From Spinactinospora alkalitolerans (GTDB taxonomy: Bacteria; Actinomycetota; Actinomycetes; Streptosporangiales; Streptosporangiaceae), in the NCBI RefSeq assembly GCF_013408795.1, contig NZ_JACCCC010000001.1, positions 2,914,001 to 2,978,000 of the forward strand: a DNA stretch of 64,000 nucleotides, read 5' to 3'. Below are positions 25,187 to 38,569 of this stretch, one piece after another. A program made the translations under genes and the position numbers. Below the pieces are notes generated by a model that worked only from the letters and a program-made list of their open reading frames with translations, had not been told where the DNA came from and ran no database searches. Numbering within the stretch: position 1 is the stretch's first letter; every line of letters begins with the position of its first letter.

Positions 25187-26419
25187 CTACGCGCGGGTGT
25201 CGGTGTCCCACAGGTCGGTGCTGTGGGCGCCGACGAGAGCACCGATGCGGGTCAGGACCTCGGCGGCGGGCAGGGCGGTCTCCGGGCGACGCCCGTCGCG
25301 CAGACGCAGGGCGACCCGGTCGTCGACGGCCTCCTTGGCGCCGATCACCGCCTGGTAGGGCACGAGCCGGCCGGCCCGGACGCGGGCGCCCAGGGTGCCG
25401 TGCTCGGGCCCGGCGATCTCCGCGCGCAGCCCCTGGTCGACGCATCGCCGCACGAACCCGGCGGCCCGGGGCATCTCGGCGTCGGAGACCGGGAGAACCA
25501 GTACCTGGGTGGGGGCGAGCCAGGCGGGGAACGCGCCGCCGTGCAGCTCGATGAGGTGCGCGACGGCCCTCTCCACGCTGCCGACGATGCTGCGGTGGAC
25601 CATCACCGGCCGGTGTTTGGCGCCGTCCGGACCGATGTAGTGCAGGCCGAACCGCTCGGGCTGGTGGAAGTCGACCTGGACGGTGGACAGGGTGGTCTCG
25701 CGGCCGGCGCCGTCGGCGATCTGGACGTCGATCTTGGGACCGTAGAACGCCGCCTCCCCCTCGGCCGCCTCGTATGGCGCGCCGAAGCCGTCGAGGACGT
25801 CGATCAGCAGGGCGGTGGCCCGCTGCCACATGTCGGCGCCCGCGACGTACTTCCCGCCCGGCCCGGGCAGGGAGAGCCGGTAGCGGGCCGGACGGATGCC
25901 GAGAGCGCCGTATGCTTCGAGGATCAGCTCCAGGGCCGCCCGCGCCTCCTCGGCCACCTGGTCCAGGGTGCAGAAGATGTGGGCGTCGTTGAGCTGGATC
26001 GCCCGTACGCGGGTCAGCCCGCCGAGCACCCCTGAGAGCTCGGAGCGGTACATGCCTCCCAGCTCGGCCATCCGCAGGGGCAGTTCACGGTAGCTGTGGG
26101 CGCGGGAGCGGTAGATCAGCGCGTGGTGGGGGCACAGGCTCGGCCGCAGGACCACCTGCTCGCCTCCGAGATCCATCGGGGGGAACATGTCGTCGCTGTA
26201 GTGCGACCAGTGCCCGGAGATCTCGTACAGCTCCCGCTTGCCCAGCACGGGCGAGCACACGTGCCGGTAGCCCGCTCGGCGTTCGGCGCCGCGGACGTAC
26301 TCCTCCAGGGCGTGGCGCACCGCGGCGCCGTCGGGCAGCCAGTACGGCAGTCCCGCGCCGATCAGGGGGTCGGTGTCGAACAGCTCCAACTCGCGGCCGA
26401 GCCTGCGGTGGTCGTGCAT
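25187..26419 (-). CDS. Threonyl-tRNA synthetase paralogue without TGS/editing domains
   Basis: A 410-residue class II aminoacyl-tRNA synthetase: the catalytic core and anticodon-binding domain of ThrRS, lacking the 240-residue N-terminal TGS and editing domains of the usual 650-690-residue enzyme. Motif 2 'MAELGGMYRSELSGVLGGL', zinc ligands Cys in 'RPSLCPHH', His in 'LNDAHIFC' and His in motif 3 'VMVHRSIVGSVERA' are present, so it should charge tRNA-Thr. Such extra copies serve as back-up or drug-resistant synthetases in other bacteria. A Thr-codon leader peptide and attenuator lie upstream, indicating induction on threonyl-tRNA shortage. Confidence 0.87.
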   Translation of the reverse strand: MHDHRRLGRELELFDTDPLIGAGLPYWLPDGAAVRHALEEYVRGAERRAGYRHVCSPVLGKRELYEISGHWSHYSDDMFPPMDLGGEQVVLRPSLCPHHALIYRSRAHSYRELPLRMAELGGMYRSELSGVLGGLTRVRAIQLNDAHIFCTLDQVAEEARAALELILEAYGALGIRPARYRLSLPGPGGKYVAGADMWQRATALLIDVLDGFGAPYEAAEGEAAFYGPKIDVQIADGAGRETTLSTVQVDFHQPERFGLHYIGPDGAKHRPVMVHRSIVGSVERAVAHLIELHGGAFPAWLAPTQVLVLPVSDAEMPRAAGFVRRCVDQGLRAEIAGPEHGTLGARVRAGRLVPYQAVIGAKEAVDDRVALRLRDGRRPETALPAAEVLTRIGALVGAHSTDLWDTDTRA

Positions 26420-26440
26420 CGTGGTCTCCTCGCGGACGTT

Positions 26441-26490
26441 GGGCGAGTGACCACACGACGAAGCCCCGGGGCACTCGCCCCGGGGCTTCG
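26441..26490 (-). terminator. Transcription attenuator before the ThrRS gene
   Basis: On the minus strand the arms 26490-26477 and 26472-26459 form a 14-bp GC-rich stem with a 4-nt loop. The inner segment GGGCGAGTG (26480-26472) can instead pair with CACTCGCCC (26449-26441), breaking the stem. Together with the upstream leader peptide these make mutually exclusive structures. No U-run follows, as is common in actinobacteria, so termination itself is inferred. Confidence 0.65.
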
Positions 26491-26503
26491 GAAAGGACAA
26501 CTG

Positions 26504-26554
26504 TCAGCGCGCCGGGACACTCTCCGGCGTCGTCGTCATACCAGCGCGCTTCAT
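26504..26554 (-). CDS. Threonine leader peptide
   Basis: A 16-codon open frame, MKRAGMTTTPESVPAR, with three consecutive ACG threonine codons, ends 13 nt before the attenuator stem of the ThrRS paralogue gene. TAGCGT lies exactly 7 nt before its ATG, the layout of a leaderless actinobacterial start. Ribosome stalling at the Thr codons when threonyl-tRNA is scarce would shift the downstream RNA folding and allow read-through. This is inferred from sequence layout. Confidence 0.7.
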   Translation of the reverse strand: MKRAGMTTTPESVPAR

Positions 26555-26640
26555 GTCGGCAACGCTAGCAGACGCGGCGATGCCCGCGCGGCCGGGGAAC
26601 GGCCGCGAGTCGGAGTGCCCGGAGGAGGTCGCCGCCGAGG

Positions 26641-27432
26641 TCAGGACGGGGCCCGGTCGGCACGGTCCGGCAGAGCGGAGGCGGGCGTGCGGGAGTGGCG
26701 GGAGGCCTCGGAGGGCGGCTCTTCGTCCGTGACGTAGTGGTGCAGGCGGCCGGAGCCTTCGAGCATGGCCGCCGCCCGCTGCGTCAGCGCCGCCTGGCGC
26801 TGGGTGATCGCCGCGCGGAGGGCGTCGCTGCCGCCCGTCCGGCGCAGGCCGTCGAGGATGGGCCGGATCTGGGGCAGGGGGTAGCGGCTCTGGCGCAGCA
26901 CGTTGATCATTCGTGCGTCTCGGACGTCGGTCGAACTGAAGCGGCGGTACCCGGTGCCCGGATCGCGCTCTGGAGCCAGCAGGCCGCTGGACTCCCACAC
27001 GCGCAGGGCGGAGGCGCGCACACCGAGGTGGGCGGCCACCTCTCCGACGCGCATGCCCGGCCGCGCCGATGCCGAGGTGTCCGGGGTCTGCTCCGCGATC
27101 GCTTCGAGCGCCTCGCTGGCCGCCTGGAGGGAGAGCCGCTGCTCGTGCAGCGCGGCGTGGCCGGCGTCCACGAGCGTGAGCGCCAGGGGGAGGTCTCCGT
27201 CGTGGACGGCCCGCATGATCGCCTGGGCGGTGCCCGGCCCGTACCCCTTCGCGAGAGCCCGGTAGGTCACCAGGGCCCGACGGTGCCCGGCTCCGAACCT
27301 GCGGTAGCCGGCGGGGGTGCGCGGGGCCGGAGGCAGGATGCCCGCGTCCTCGTAGTTGCGGATCTGCTGGGTCGAGACGCCCGCCGTCCGCGCCAGATCG
27401 ATGGGGCGCAGCCCCTTCTCCTCACGACTCAT
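26641..27432 (-). CDS. TioE-like MerR-family regulator with two HTH modules
   Basis: A 263-residue protein with two MerR winged helices: residues about 8-75 ('PIDLARTAGVSTQQIRNYED') and about 127-195 ('VGEVAAHLGVRASALRVWES', 'YRRFSSTDVRDARMINVLRQ'), a layout known from TioE-family regulators. No metal-binding Cys cluster is seen. It is divergent from a decayed uvrA paralogue; MerR regulators paired with UvrA-like resistance proteins occur in actinomycete resistance loci, so uvrA was probably its target. AAGGTGG precedes ATG 27432. Confidence 0.85.
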   Translation of the reverse strand: MSREEKGLRPIDLARTAGVSTQQIRNYEDAGILPPAPRTPAGYRRFGAGHRRALVTYRALAKGYGPGTAQAIMRAVHDGDLPLALTLVDAGHAALHEQRLSLQAASEALEAIAEQTPDTSASARPGMRVGEVAAHLGVRASALRVWESSGLLAPERDPGTGYRRFSSTDVRDARMINVLRQSRYPLPQIRPILDGLRRTGGSDALRAAITQRQAALTQRAAAMLEGSGRLHHYVTDEEPPSEASRHSRTPASALPDRADRAPS

Positions 27433-27521
27433 CGGTCCACCTTCCCACGACAGGCTTCACCGGCGAGTTGAAGGTTTTCCGTGCACATCTCCAGGCAACC
27501 ATCGCCGATCGTGCAGCAAAG

Positions 27522-27554
27522 CTTCAATATATTACTTTCATGAAAAACTTGAAG
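27522..27554. promoter_or_regulatory. CTTCAA/TTGAAG dyad in the merR/uvrA-like spacer
   Basis: CTTCAA (27522-27527) and TTGAAG (27549-27554) frame an AT-rich stretch directly before the uvrA-like relic. The separation is wide for a MerR site. A similar dyad with closer arms is at 16546-16565. Confidence 0.35.
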
Positions 27555-27556
27555 GT

Positions 27557-27967
27557 ATGGAAGTCGGCAACAGCGACGGCGGCCCGGGAGCCCCCGCCCG
27601 CCAGATGGACGAATCGATCCGCGTCAAGGGCGCGCGCCTGCACAACCTCAAAAGCGGCACGCTCGTCGTCCCGAAGAACAGGCTCGTCGTCCTGACCGGC
27701 CCGCCGGGTTCGGACAAGTCATCGCTGATGCGTGCAGATGCACTTCCTGCCCGACGTGGAGGTGCGCTGCCCCGCCTGCCGTGGACGCCGCTTCACACCC
27801 GAGGTGCTCGCTGTGCGCTACGGCGGTCACACCATCGCGCAGGTGCTCGACATGACGGTGGATGGGGCGCTCGCGCTCTCGAGGACCTGCCCGCGGCCGC
27901 GGCGCGGTTGCGGCGCATGGCCGATGTCGGGCTCGGCTACCTGCAACTGGGCCAACCGGCGACGAGG
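27557..27967 (+). pseudogene. Decayed UvrA-like ATPase gene
   Basis: Three pieces of a UvrA paralogue survive in changing frames. 'DESIRVKGARLHNLKSGTLV' plus 'LTGPPGSDKSSLM' is the N-terminus with a damaged Walker A (the invariant Gly before Lys is Asp). 'MHFLPDVEVRCPACRGRRFT' (27735 on) is from the C-terminal zinc-finger region, and 'RRMADVGLGYLQLGQPATRV' precedes the lost ABC signature. More than 500 residues between the first two are missing. The relic ends at about 27967 where a resolvase fragment begins on the other strand. Confidence 0.8.
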
Positions 27968-28086
27968 GTGTCTCCCGGGCCGAGGAAAGCGTGGCACGCC
28001 TTCGGCTCTGGCCGTAGCGCGTTCCCGCCGGACTTCTTGTCCGCGAAGATCTTCCGGCACCCGGCGGCGGTCAGTGCGTCGATCCG
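27961..28086 (-). pseudogene. Serine recombinase (resolvase) fragment
   Basis: 'RIDALTAAGCRKIFADKKSG' and 'LRPEPKACHAFLGPGDTLV' match residues about 20-65 of Tn3-type resolvases/invertases (QxDALxxAGC...IFxDKxSG...RPxLxxxLxxLRxGDTLVV). The catalytic Ser region and the rest are absent. It joins the uvrA-like relic at about 27961-27967, so it may mark the transposition that destroyed that gene. Confidence 0.65.
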
Positions 28087-28099
28087 CCGGCGGCGGGGC

Positions 28100-28624
28100 T
28101 TATGGTCGGCGGACTTCCCGACCGCGTCGGTCGGCCAGGCGCTTGGCGTACCGGTGGCACGGGACGGGGATCGGCCCGTCCGGGCCTTCCGCGGGGTAGT
28201 CGAACGGACCTTCGTCGGCCCAGCCCTGGCGTTCGTAGAAGTGGCGTGCGCGGGCGTTGCCGGTGGCGACGGCGAGCCAGGCCCGGTCGTGGCCGTGCTC
28301 CTCGACGAGGTGCTCCGCCTCTGTGAGGAGCAGGCCTGCCACGCCCGTGCCGCGATGGGCCGCTGCCACGTAGACCTGCTCGACCTCGTCGGCGACCACC
28401 ATGGCGAACCCTGCCACCGCGCCGTCGAGGACCGCGACCACGGTGTCTCCGACCCGCTGCGCCGCGCGGGACGCGAACGACTCGGGTGTGCGGGCCGCGA
28501 CCAGATCGCCGGGTACGTGTCCCAGATGGCCGTCGCGCCATCCACTACGCCAAATGTCGGCTACCGTCTCTGCGTCGGCAGGGCTCGCGGGCCGGAGGGT
28601 GAGCGGCTTGTCGTGTACAGACAT
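28100..28624 (-). CDS. GNAT-family N-acetyltransferase
   Basis: A 174-residue acetyltransferase. The CoA-binding loop reads 'VAAAHRGTGVAGLLLTEAEH' and the following strand/helix 'WLAVATGNARARHFYERQGW' is typical for GNAT proteins; 'ADIWRSGWRDGHLGHVPGDL' is the substrate-side N-terminus common in a subfamily with W-R-D-G-H. The substrate is unknown. No operon partner; it borders the resolvase relic and an unrelated gene downstream of it on the other strand. Confidence 0.87.
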   Translation of the reverse strand: MSVHDKPLTLRPASPADAETVADIWRSGWRDGHLGHVPGDLVAARTPESFASRAAQRVGDTVVAVLDGAVAGFAMVVADEVEQVYVAAAHRGTGVAGLLLTEAEHLVEEHGHDRAWLAVATGNARARHFYERQGWADEGPFDYPAEGPDGPIPVPCHRYAKRLADRRGREVRRP

Positions 28625-28867
28625 GCGGGCAGGCTAACCAGGGGGTCCGACATCGGCCGCCCGCCGATCGCCTCGTTCGTCTGTGCGGCCTGGTCGAGAG
28701 ATCCGGTTCCTCCCGAAAGCGCGGCAACCGAACGAGTAACTCGCAGGTAACTTTCCGAGGGTGTGGGACGCGGACAGGTCAGGGGTTCCTTTGGGATGGA
28801 CGGGAAAATACGGTGCGCCGCAAGAAGGCCGCTGATTCACCAGGGACGTAGAAAGGAGTGGAGGTCT

Positions 28868-29353
28868 GTGTCCACCTCCAAGCGTCACCAGATGACGATC
28901 TTCGCCGACTTCAACCAGATCTACGTTGAGGACGCCTCCGCCACCGCCGATCCATCCGACCCCGAGGTCTTCGACAGCCTCATCGACGACCTGGTCGCCG
29001 CCCAGGACGGCCGCGTCCTCTTCGGCACCGCCCGGCGAATGAACGTGCCGGTCGTGCTGGAACTGCGCGATACTCCGCCGCCGGATCACGACAGCAGCGG
29101 TGCCGACCACCTCACCGAGGCCCCGCTAGAGATCACCAGCGGTACGCTCGCCGTACGAGGGCCGATCGACCGAACCGGCGAACTGATCGCCCTCAGCCCA
29201 GGCGCCTACCGGGTACGAATGGCCGTCAGCGGCATGGGGACCCTCAGTGATGACGCCCTTGAAGGCGATGACCTCTATCGGATCACGCTTTGGCGCAGCC
29301 CGTTCACCGACCCGGAGGTTCTTATCCGCTATCCCTATCCTGTCGGTGGCTAG
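28868..29353 (+). CDS. Hypothetical protein, conserved IFADFxQ type
   Basis: A 161-residue soluble protein with no recognised catalytic motif. It begins 'TIFADFNQIYVEDASA' and contains 'RVLFGTARRMNVPVVLELRD' and 'PGAYRVRMAVSGMGTLSDDA' ending in 'DLYRITLWRSPFTDPEVLIR', a beta-rich pattern that I recall from uncharacterised bacterial proteins without assigned function. AAAGGAGTGGAGG lies before GTG 28868. Predicted cytoplasmic. Context gives no hint: a GNAT gene diverges upstream and gene-poor DNA follows. Confidence 0.6.
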   Translation: MSTSKRHQMTIFADFNQIYVEDASATADPSDPEVFDSLIDDLVAAQDGRVLFGTARRMNVPVVLELRDTPPPDHDSSGADHLTEAPLEITSGTLAVRGPIDRTGELIALSPGAYRVRMAVSGMGTLSDDALEGDDLYRITLWRSPFTDPEVLIRYPYPVGG

Positions 29354-29857
29354 GCAGTGTTTTGAACGGTTGAGGTCGCGCAGTCAGGGGACTGGAGCCG
29401 GTTCTCCTCCCACCAGCACAAGTTCGACGCGCTGTGCCACCGCTACCTCAACGGCGATCCCATGGCCCAGGCCGCGTTGGCCCGCTTCTCCAGCGACGGC
29501 GGCCTCGTCGGTGCTGAGCGGGTGAGCCTGGGAGGAGACAGATCCGAGCTGGTGGCGGAAGAATGACTCACTGCTCCGCCGCGCCCTCGGCGGCCCCAGC
29601 CGGCATGTACCGGTATCCGCATCGAGCCTGCTTCGTGTCACGGTCGAAGTGCGACAGAGCGTACCGCTACTCCATTCGCACCTGCCTTGGTCAGGCGCCG
29701 GCGGCCGACGGCTTTTGTTCGTTTTCCACAACTGGAGCCGAGTAGCGTTCGCTGTCTGCGACATGGCGCTGCCAGCCGACAGACGGAAGGGTGAACACTG
29801 CCGGGGGCCGCCGTGTCGCGGCGCGCACATCGTTGGTCTACAGAAGGGCTCGGTCGG
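29354..29857. other. Gene-free spacer before the carboxylase gene
   Basis: A plus-strand open stretch 29390-29565 ('FSSHQHKFDALCHRYLNGDP') looks coding in composition and ends in TGA but has no start and matches nothing I know; it may be a relic. The rest has no supportable feature. AAGGG at 29844-29848 is the likely ribosome site of the carboxylase. Confidence 0.4.
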
Positions 29858-35320
<5,463 letters not shown>

Positions 35321-35664
35321 CCCCACCCCGGCGCACTGCGACCTGCTGAGGTTGGCAAAAGTTGCGCGGTGCGCGGGGATCGGTTGCGGCCCGGCGGCTG
35401 GGATGGCCGGGCTCTGCTGTGCGGCCCTGTTCGCTTCCGGGTATCGGGCGGCCTGCACTGAAAAGCAGCAGCGACGGCGGGCAGGGGACCCGCATCGGGG
35501 CAGCCGGGCCGCGCGCACCTCGCTCAGGCGCTCGACGGTACGTGCGCAGAACGCCTCCTCCGCTCGGCTCTGGGCCGCGGCGATGATGCGGCCGGGGCTC
35601 GATCCGGGCCTGATCCCTTTGCCGCTCCGTCGGCCGCGGTCTCGGGTGGTCGCGATGGCGTTCC
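35321..35664. other. Gene-free stretch after the carboxylase gene
   Basis: Contains the second copy of the 21-nt repeat (35346-35366). On the minus strand about 35520-35590 encodes 'AAAQSRAEEAFCARTVERLS', which could be a transposase scrap but is too short to name. No promoter for the ArsR gene is expected here since that gene reads toward this stretch. Confidence 0.35.
35346..35366 (+). repeat. 21-nt direct repeat, copy 2
   Basis: CTGAGGTT ... AAGTTGCG, 19 of 21 positions identical to 19388-19408. Placed 26 nt after the carboxylase stop codon. Confidence 0.5.
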
Positions 35665-36051
35665 TCAGTCGGGGTGGTGGGCGGTGCCGGGACGCGGGGC
35701 GGCGTCGCCTCGGTGGTGGGGGATGTCGTGGACGGCGTGGTAGGCGTAGCCGAGCGCTTCGTCGACCAGGCCGGCCAGGTGGTCGCTGGTGATGCGGTAC
35801 AGCATCCGGCGTCCCTCGCGCCGTGCCTGGACCAGGCCGGCCAGGCGCAGCCGCCCCAGGTGCTGCGACACCGACGAGCGCGAGGCCTCGACCTTCCCGG
35901 TCAGGGTGGTGACGTCGTGTTCGGTGTTGAGCAGCCGCAGCAGGTGCAGCCGGGTGGGGTCGGCCAGCAGCCCGAGGACTTCGGCGGCCGCCCCGTACTG
36001 CTCGTCGGAGCCCTCGCCGCCGACATCGGATTTGTTGTCACGCGCGTGCAT
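35665..36051 (-). CDS. ArsR/SmtB-family metal-responsive repressor
   Basis: A 128-residue winged-helix repressor ('RSSVSQHLGRLRLAGLVQAR') divergent from a cation-efflux gene, which it should derepress when metal binds. The C-terminal helix region 'SDHLAGLVDEALGYAYHAVH' resembles the alpha-5 zinc site of CzrA-type sensors (D-x-H ... H-x2-H), but the first His of the second pair is Tyr, so the site is changed or shifted. The tail 'DIPHHRGDAAPRPGTAHHPD' is His-rich. The start ATG 36051 lies in TGCATGTTTGCATAATG, AT-rich DNA likely to hold the operator. Zn, Ni or Co are the likely inducers. Confidence 0.87.
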   Translation of the reverse strand: MHARDNKSDVGGEGSDEQYGAAAEVLGLLADPTRLHLLRLLNTEHDVTTLTGKVEASRSSVSQHLGRLRLAGLVQARREGRRMLYRITSDHLAGLVDEALGYAYHAVHDIPHHRGDAAPRPGTAHHPD

Positions 36052-36125
36052 GTTTGCATAATGTCGAACGCACGCCCCCGTCGCAACCCGCGGGGGCCAC
36101 CCACCTGCGACGGATGTGAGCACCC

Positions 36126-37163
36126 ATGGCCGACGAGCACGCACACCACCGACACGACCATGAGGCCGGCCATGGGCGCGGGGGGCCGTGGTCGGTGTGG
36201 GCGCGGCTGCGCCACAGGCTGACCCCGCACAGCCACGACGCCGCCGACCGGTTCGATTCGGCACTGGAGGCCAGCCGGCTGGGGGTGCGCACCCTGGTGT
36301 GGTCGTTCGCGGCGCTGATGGCCACGGCCGTGCTCCAGGCCGTGATCGTGGCCTTCACCGGCTCGGTGGCGCTGCTGGGCGACACCATCCACAACTTCGC
36401 CGACGCCCTGACCGCGCTGCCGGTGGGTGTCGCCCTGCTGCTGGGCCGGCGCGCGGCCAGTCGGCGCTTCACCTACGGGCTGGGCCGCGCCGAGGACCTG
36501 GCCGGGGTGGTCGTGGTGGTGCTGATCGCCGCCTCGGCCGTGCTGGTCGGCTACGAGGCGATCGGGCGCCTGGCCGATCCGCAGCCGGTGGCCCACCTGT
36601 GGGCGGTGGCCGCCGCCGGGGTGGTCGGCTTCGCCGGCAACGAGCTGGTGGCCCGCTGGCGTATCCGGGTGGGACGGCGCATCGGCTCGGCCGCGCTGGT
36701 GGCCGACGGGATGCACGCCCGCGCCGACGGCTTCACCTCCCTGGCCGTCATCGGCGGAGCGGCCGGGGTCGGGCTGGGCTTTCCGATCGCCGACCCGCTG
36801 ATCGGTCTGGCCATCACCGTCGCGATCGCCTTCGTCGGCTACGGCGCCGCCGGACAGGTCGGCGCCCGGCTGATGGACGCCGTCGACCCCGCGCTGGTGG
36901 AAACGGCCGAGCGCGTCGCCGCCGGAGTGGACGGTGTCGCAGGAGTGGGCAAGGTCCGGATGCGCTGGATCGGCCACGGTCTGCGTGCGGAAGTGTCGGT
37001 GTCGGTGGGGGCGGGACTGGCCGTGGGCGAGGCGCACCGCATCGCCCACGCGGCCGAGCACGCCCTCATCCACGCCATACCGCGGATGGGGGCGGTGACC
37101 GTCCACACCGAACCCGACACCGGAGCCGAGACCATCCACCGGGAACTCGCCCACCACCGATGA
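36126..37163 (+). CDS. Cation diffusion facilitator (CDF) metal exporter
   Basis: A 345-residue CDF transporter that exports divalent metal in exchange for protons. The N-terminus is His-rich ('DEHAHHRHDHEAGHG'); six membrane segments follow, with the metal-site pairs H-x3-D in helix 2 ('GDTIHNFADALTALPV') and helix 5 ('ADGMHARADGFTSLAV'). The C-terminal cytoplasmic domain ends 'TVHTEPDTGAETIHRELAHH'. Starts 75 bp from the divergent arsR gene, forming a typical metal-resistance pair. H-x3-D in both helices suits Zn/Co/Cd. Confidence 0.92.
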   Translation: MADEHAHHRHDHEAGHGRGGPWSVWARLRHRLTPHSHDAADRFDSALEASRLGVRTLVWSFAALMATAVLQAVIVAFTGSVALLGDTIHNFADALTALPVGVALLLGRRAASRRFTYGLGRAEDLAGVVVVVLIAASAVLVGYEAIGRLADPQPVAHLWAVAAAGVVGFAGNELVARWRIRVGRRIGSAALVADGMHARADGFTSLAVIGGAAGVGLGFPIADPLIGLAITVAIAFVGYGAAGQVGARLMDAVDPALVETAERVAAGVDGVAGVGKVRMRWIGHGLRAEVSVSVGAGLAVGEAHRIAHAAEHALIHAIPRMGAVTVHTEPDTGAETIHRELAHHR

Positions 37164-37310
37164 CCGGCCACCACGCTCGGCCGCACTCCGACGGCTCACC
37201 GCGCCACCGACCGACCCGGCCCCCCTTTCCGCCTGCTTGATCCGTCCCTTCCGTCGACCAGCCTGTGGAGGAGAAAGTACAGGCCCGGGGGTAGCCGCGC
37301 TCCCCAGGCT

Positions 37311-37418
37311 CTGCTCGGGCATTCCTCGGCCGAGACCACCATCCGGTACTTCCGCGCCGGCGCGGCGGAGAACGCCGCCGTCGTCGAGCGCGCCTTCGCC
37401 CCCGTGAGCAGCGCCTGA
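37311..37418 (+). pseudogene. Tyrosine recombinase C-terminal fragment
   Basis: The 35 codons ending at TGA 37416 encode 'LLGHSSAETTIRYFRAGAAE', the LGHxS...T...Y catalytic end of phage-type integrases (Tyr is the nucleophile). Nothing of the upstream 300 residues is present. A second relic with almost the same motif is at 48128-48368. The remainder of 37164-37479 is featureless. Confidence 0.65.
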
Positions 37419-37479
37419 AGTCACCCGCCGGTCAGTTGGCGCCTGATGACGTGGTCCTTACCGGCACCTCTAAGCCCGG

Positions 37480-38163
37480 TCATTCCTCGGGGCGGAAGGA
37501 GAGGCTCCCATTGCCGTACGCCCTCGCTTCGACGCGCTCCTGGTCGCCGGTGTTCGGATTCAGATACACGCAGCGGTAACCAGGGGCCTCCGACGCGGCG
37601 CTGGTCGGGACCGCCTCCATCTCCTCCATGTCGCAGTTGACGTAATCGGTGTCCTGGCTGAAGCGGAGGTCGTTCTCGACGACGCTGCGCAGCAGCGGTG
37701 CCGTATAGACCGGTTCCGGGGCCGTCCCGTCAGGCCGCTGGCCGTAGTTGTAGTCGAACTCCTTGCCGCGGTAGGTGACGGTGCAGTCGAGCGAGATGGA
37801 ATCACCGTCGAGCTCGCTGGTGGTATCGATGCACTCGGATTCCGAATCCGGGTCGGCTGCCCGCGCGAATGCGGAGACATCGCGCAGCGCCTCCCAGGCG
37901 ATGCGCTCCGTCAGCGGCGCGTCGGAGGGGGGATCGGCGACGGGAAGATCGGCCTCGTCGAGCTCGGGCTCGCGGCTGGGGATCTTCCCGTGTTCCAATC
38001 CGCTGGTGTCCATATCCGATGGATCGCCCCACTCCTCTTCCTGGGCCGTGGGCCGGTCATCGAGGAACCCGGGCGAGACGGGGACGGCGCATCCGCTCAG
38101 CGTGAGTGCGGCCGCCGCGCACACCAGTACCGATGGGATGCGAGAAGAGCGGATGGGCGGCAC
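37480..38163 (-). CDS. Secreted lipoprotein
   Basis: A 227-residue lipoprotein. The signal peptide 'VLVCAAAALTLSGCAVPVS' has a lipobox L-S-G-C, so the mature protein should be anchored to the membrane outer face. The body is acidic and has three other cysteines ('SECIDTT', 'LDCTVTY', 'VNCDMEE', 'YRCVYLN' supply four), which could form two disulfides. No named domain recognised, though the C-terminal half has the look of a DUF4333-type lipoprotein domain. GTG 38163 with AAGGAG upstream is preferred to the earlier in-frame start. Confidence 0.72.
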   Translation of the reverse strand: MPPIRSSRIPSVLVCAAAALTLSGCAVPVSPGFLDDRPTAQEEEWGDPSDMDTSGLEHGKIPSREPELDEADLPVADPPSDAPLTERIAWEALRDVSAFARAADPDSESECIDTTSELDGDSISLDCTVTYRGKEFDYNYGQRPDGTAPEPVYTAPLLRSVVENDLRFSQDTDYVNCDMEEMEAVPTSAASEAPGYRCVYLNPNTGDQERVEARAYGNGSLSFRPEE

Positions 38164-38495
38164 GGTGGTTCTGCTCCTTCTCGGACAACGGCAGGGACTG
38201 GCCTTCCATGCTGACGCCTGGAAAACGACCGGCACGGCCAAGACCGTACGGCCTGCCGACAGGGTGAAAGCGCCCCGTCGCTGAACCGCTATCAAGATCG
38301 CGGCGCTATCGCCAAGAACTGGAAAACGCGATTCCGGAAGTGAACACCGGTCGCGGCTGCGTCTGCGGGGATGCCCTTTGTCAGCAGGGGCGGGCTGGAG
38401 TGGGCGTTGAGCACCGCGTTCGACTTCAGCCGACGCGGACGATCAGGGGGAGGGTTTCAGTCACTCCTCTCCACTTTCAACTTATAGCGCACCGG

Positions 38496-38514
38496 GGGGC
38501 TTGCGGCAAGACCC
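38496..38514 (+). promoter_or_regulatory. Rifamycin-associated element (RAE)
   Basis: GGGGCTTGCGGCAAGACCC differs by one base from the 19-bp RAE inverted repeat described upstream of rifamycin-inactivating and helR genes in actinomycetes (GGGGCTTGCGGCAAGGCCC). It lies 55 bp before the helR start. The internal TTGCGG may double as a -35 box with CAGAAT (38526-38531) as -10. Confidence 0.88.
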
Positions 38515-38569
38515 GGGTCGTGCCGCAGAATCGTCGACCGTGACCAGAACCCACGACATGGGAGACGGC

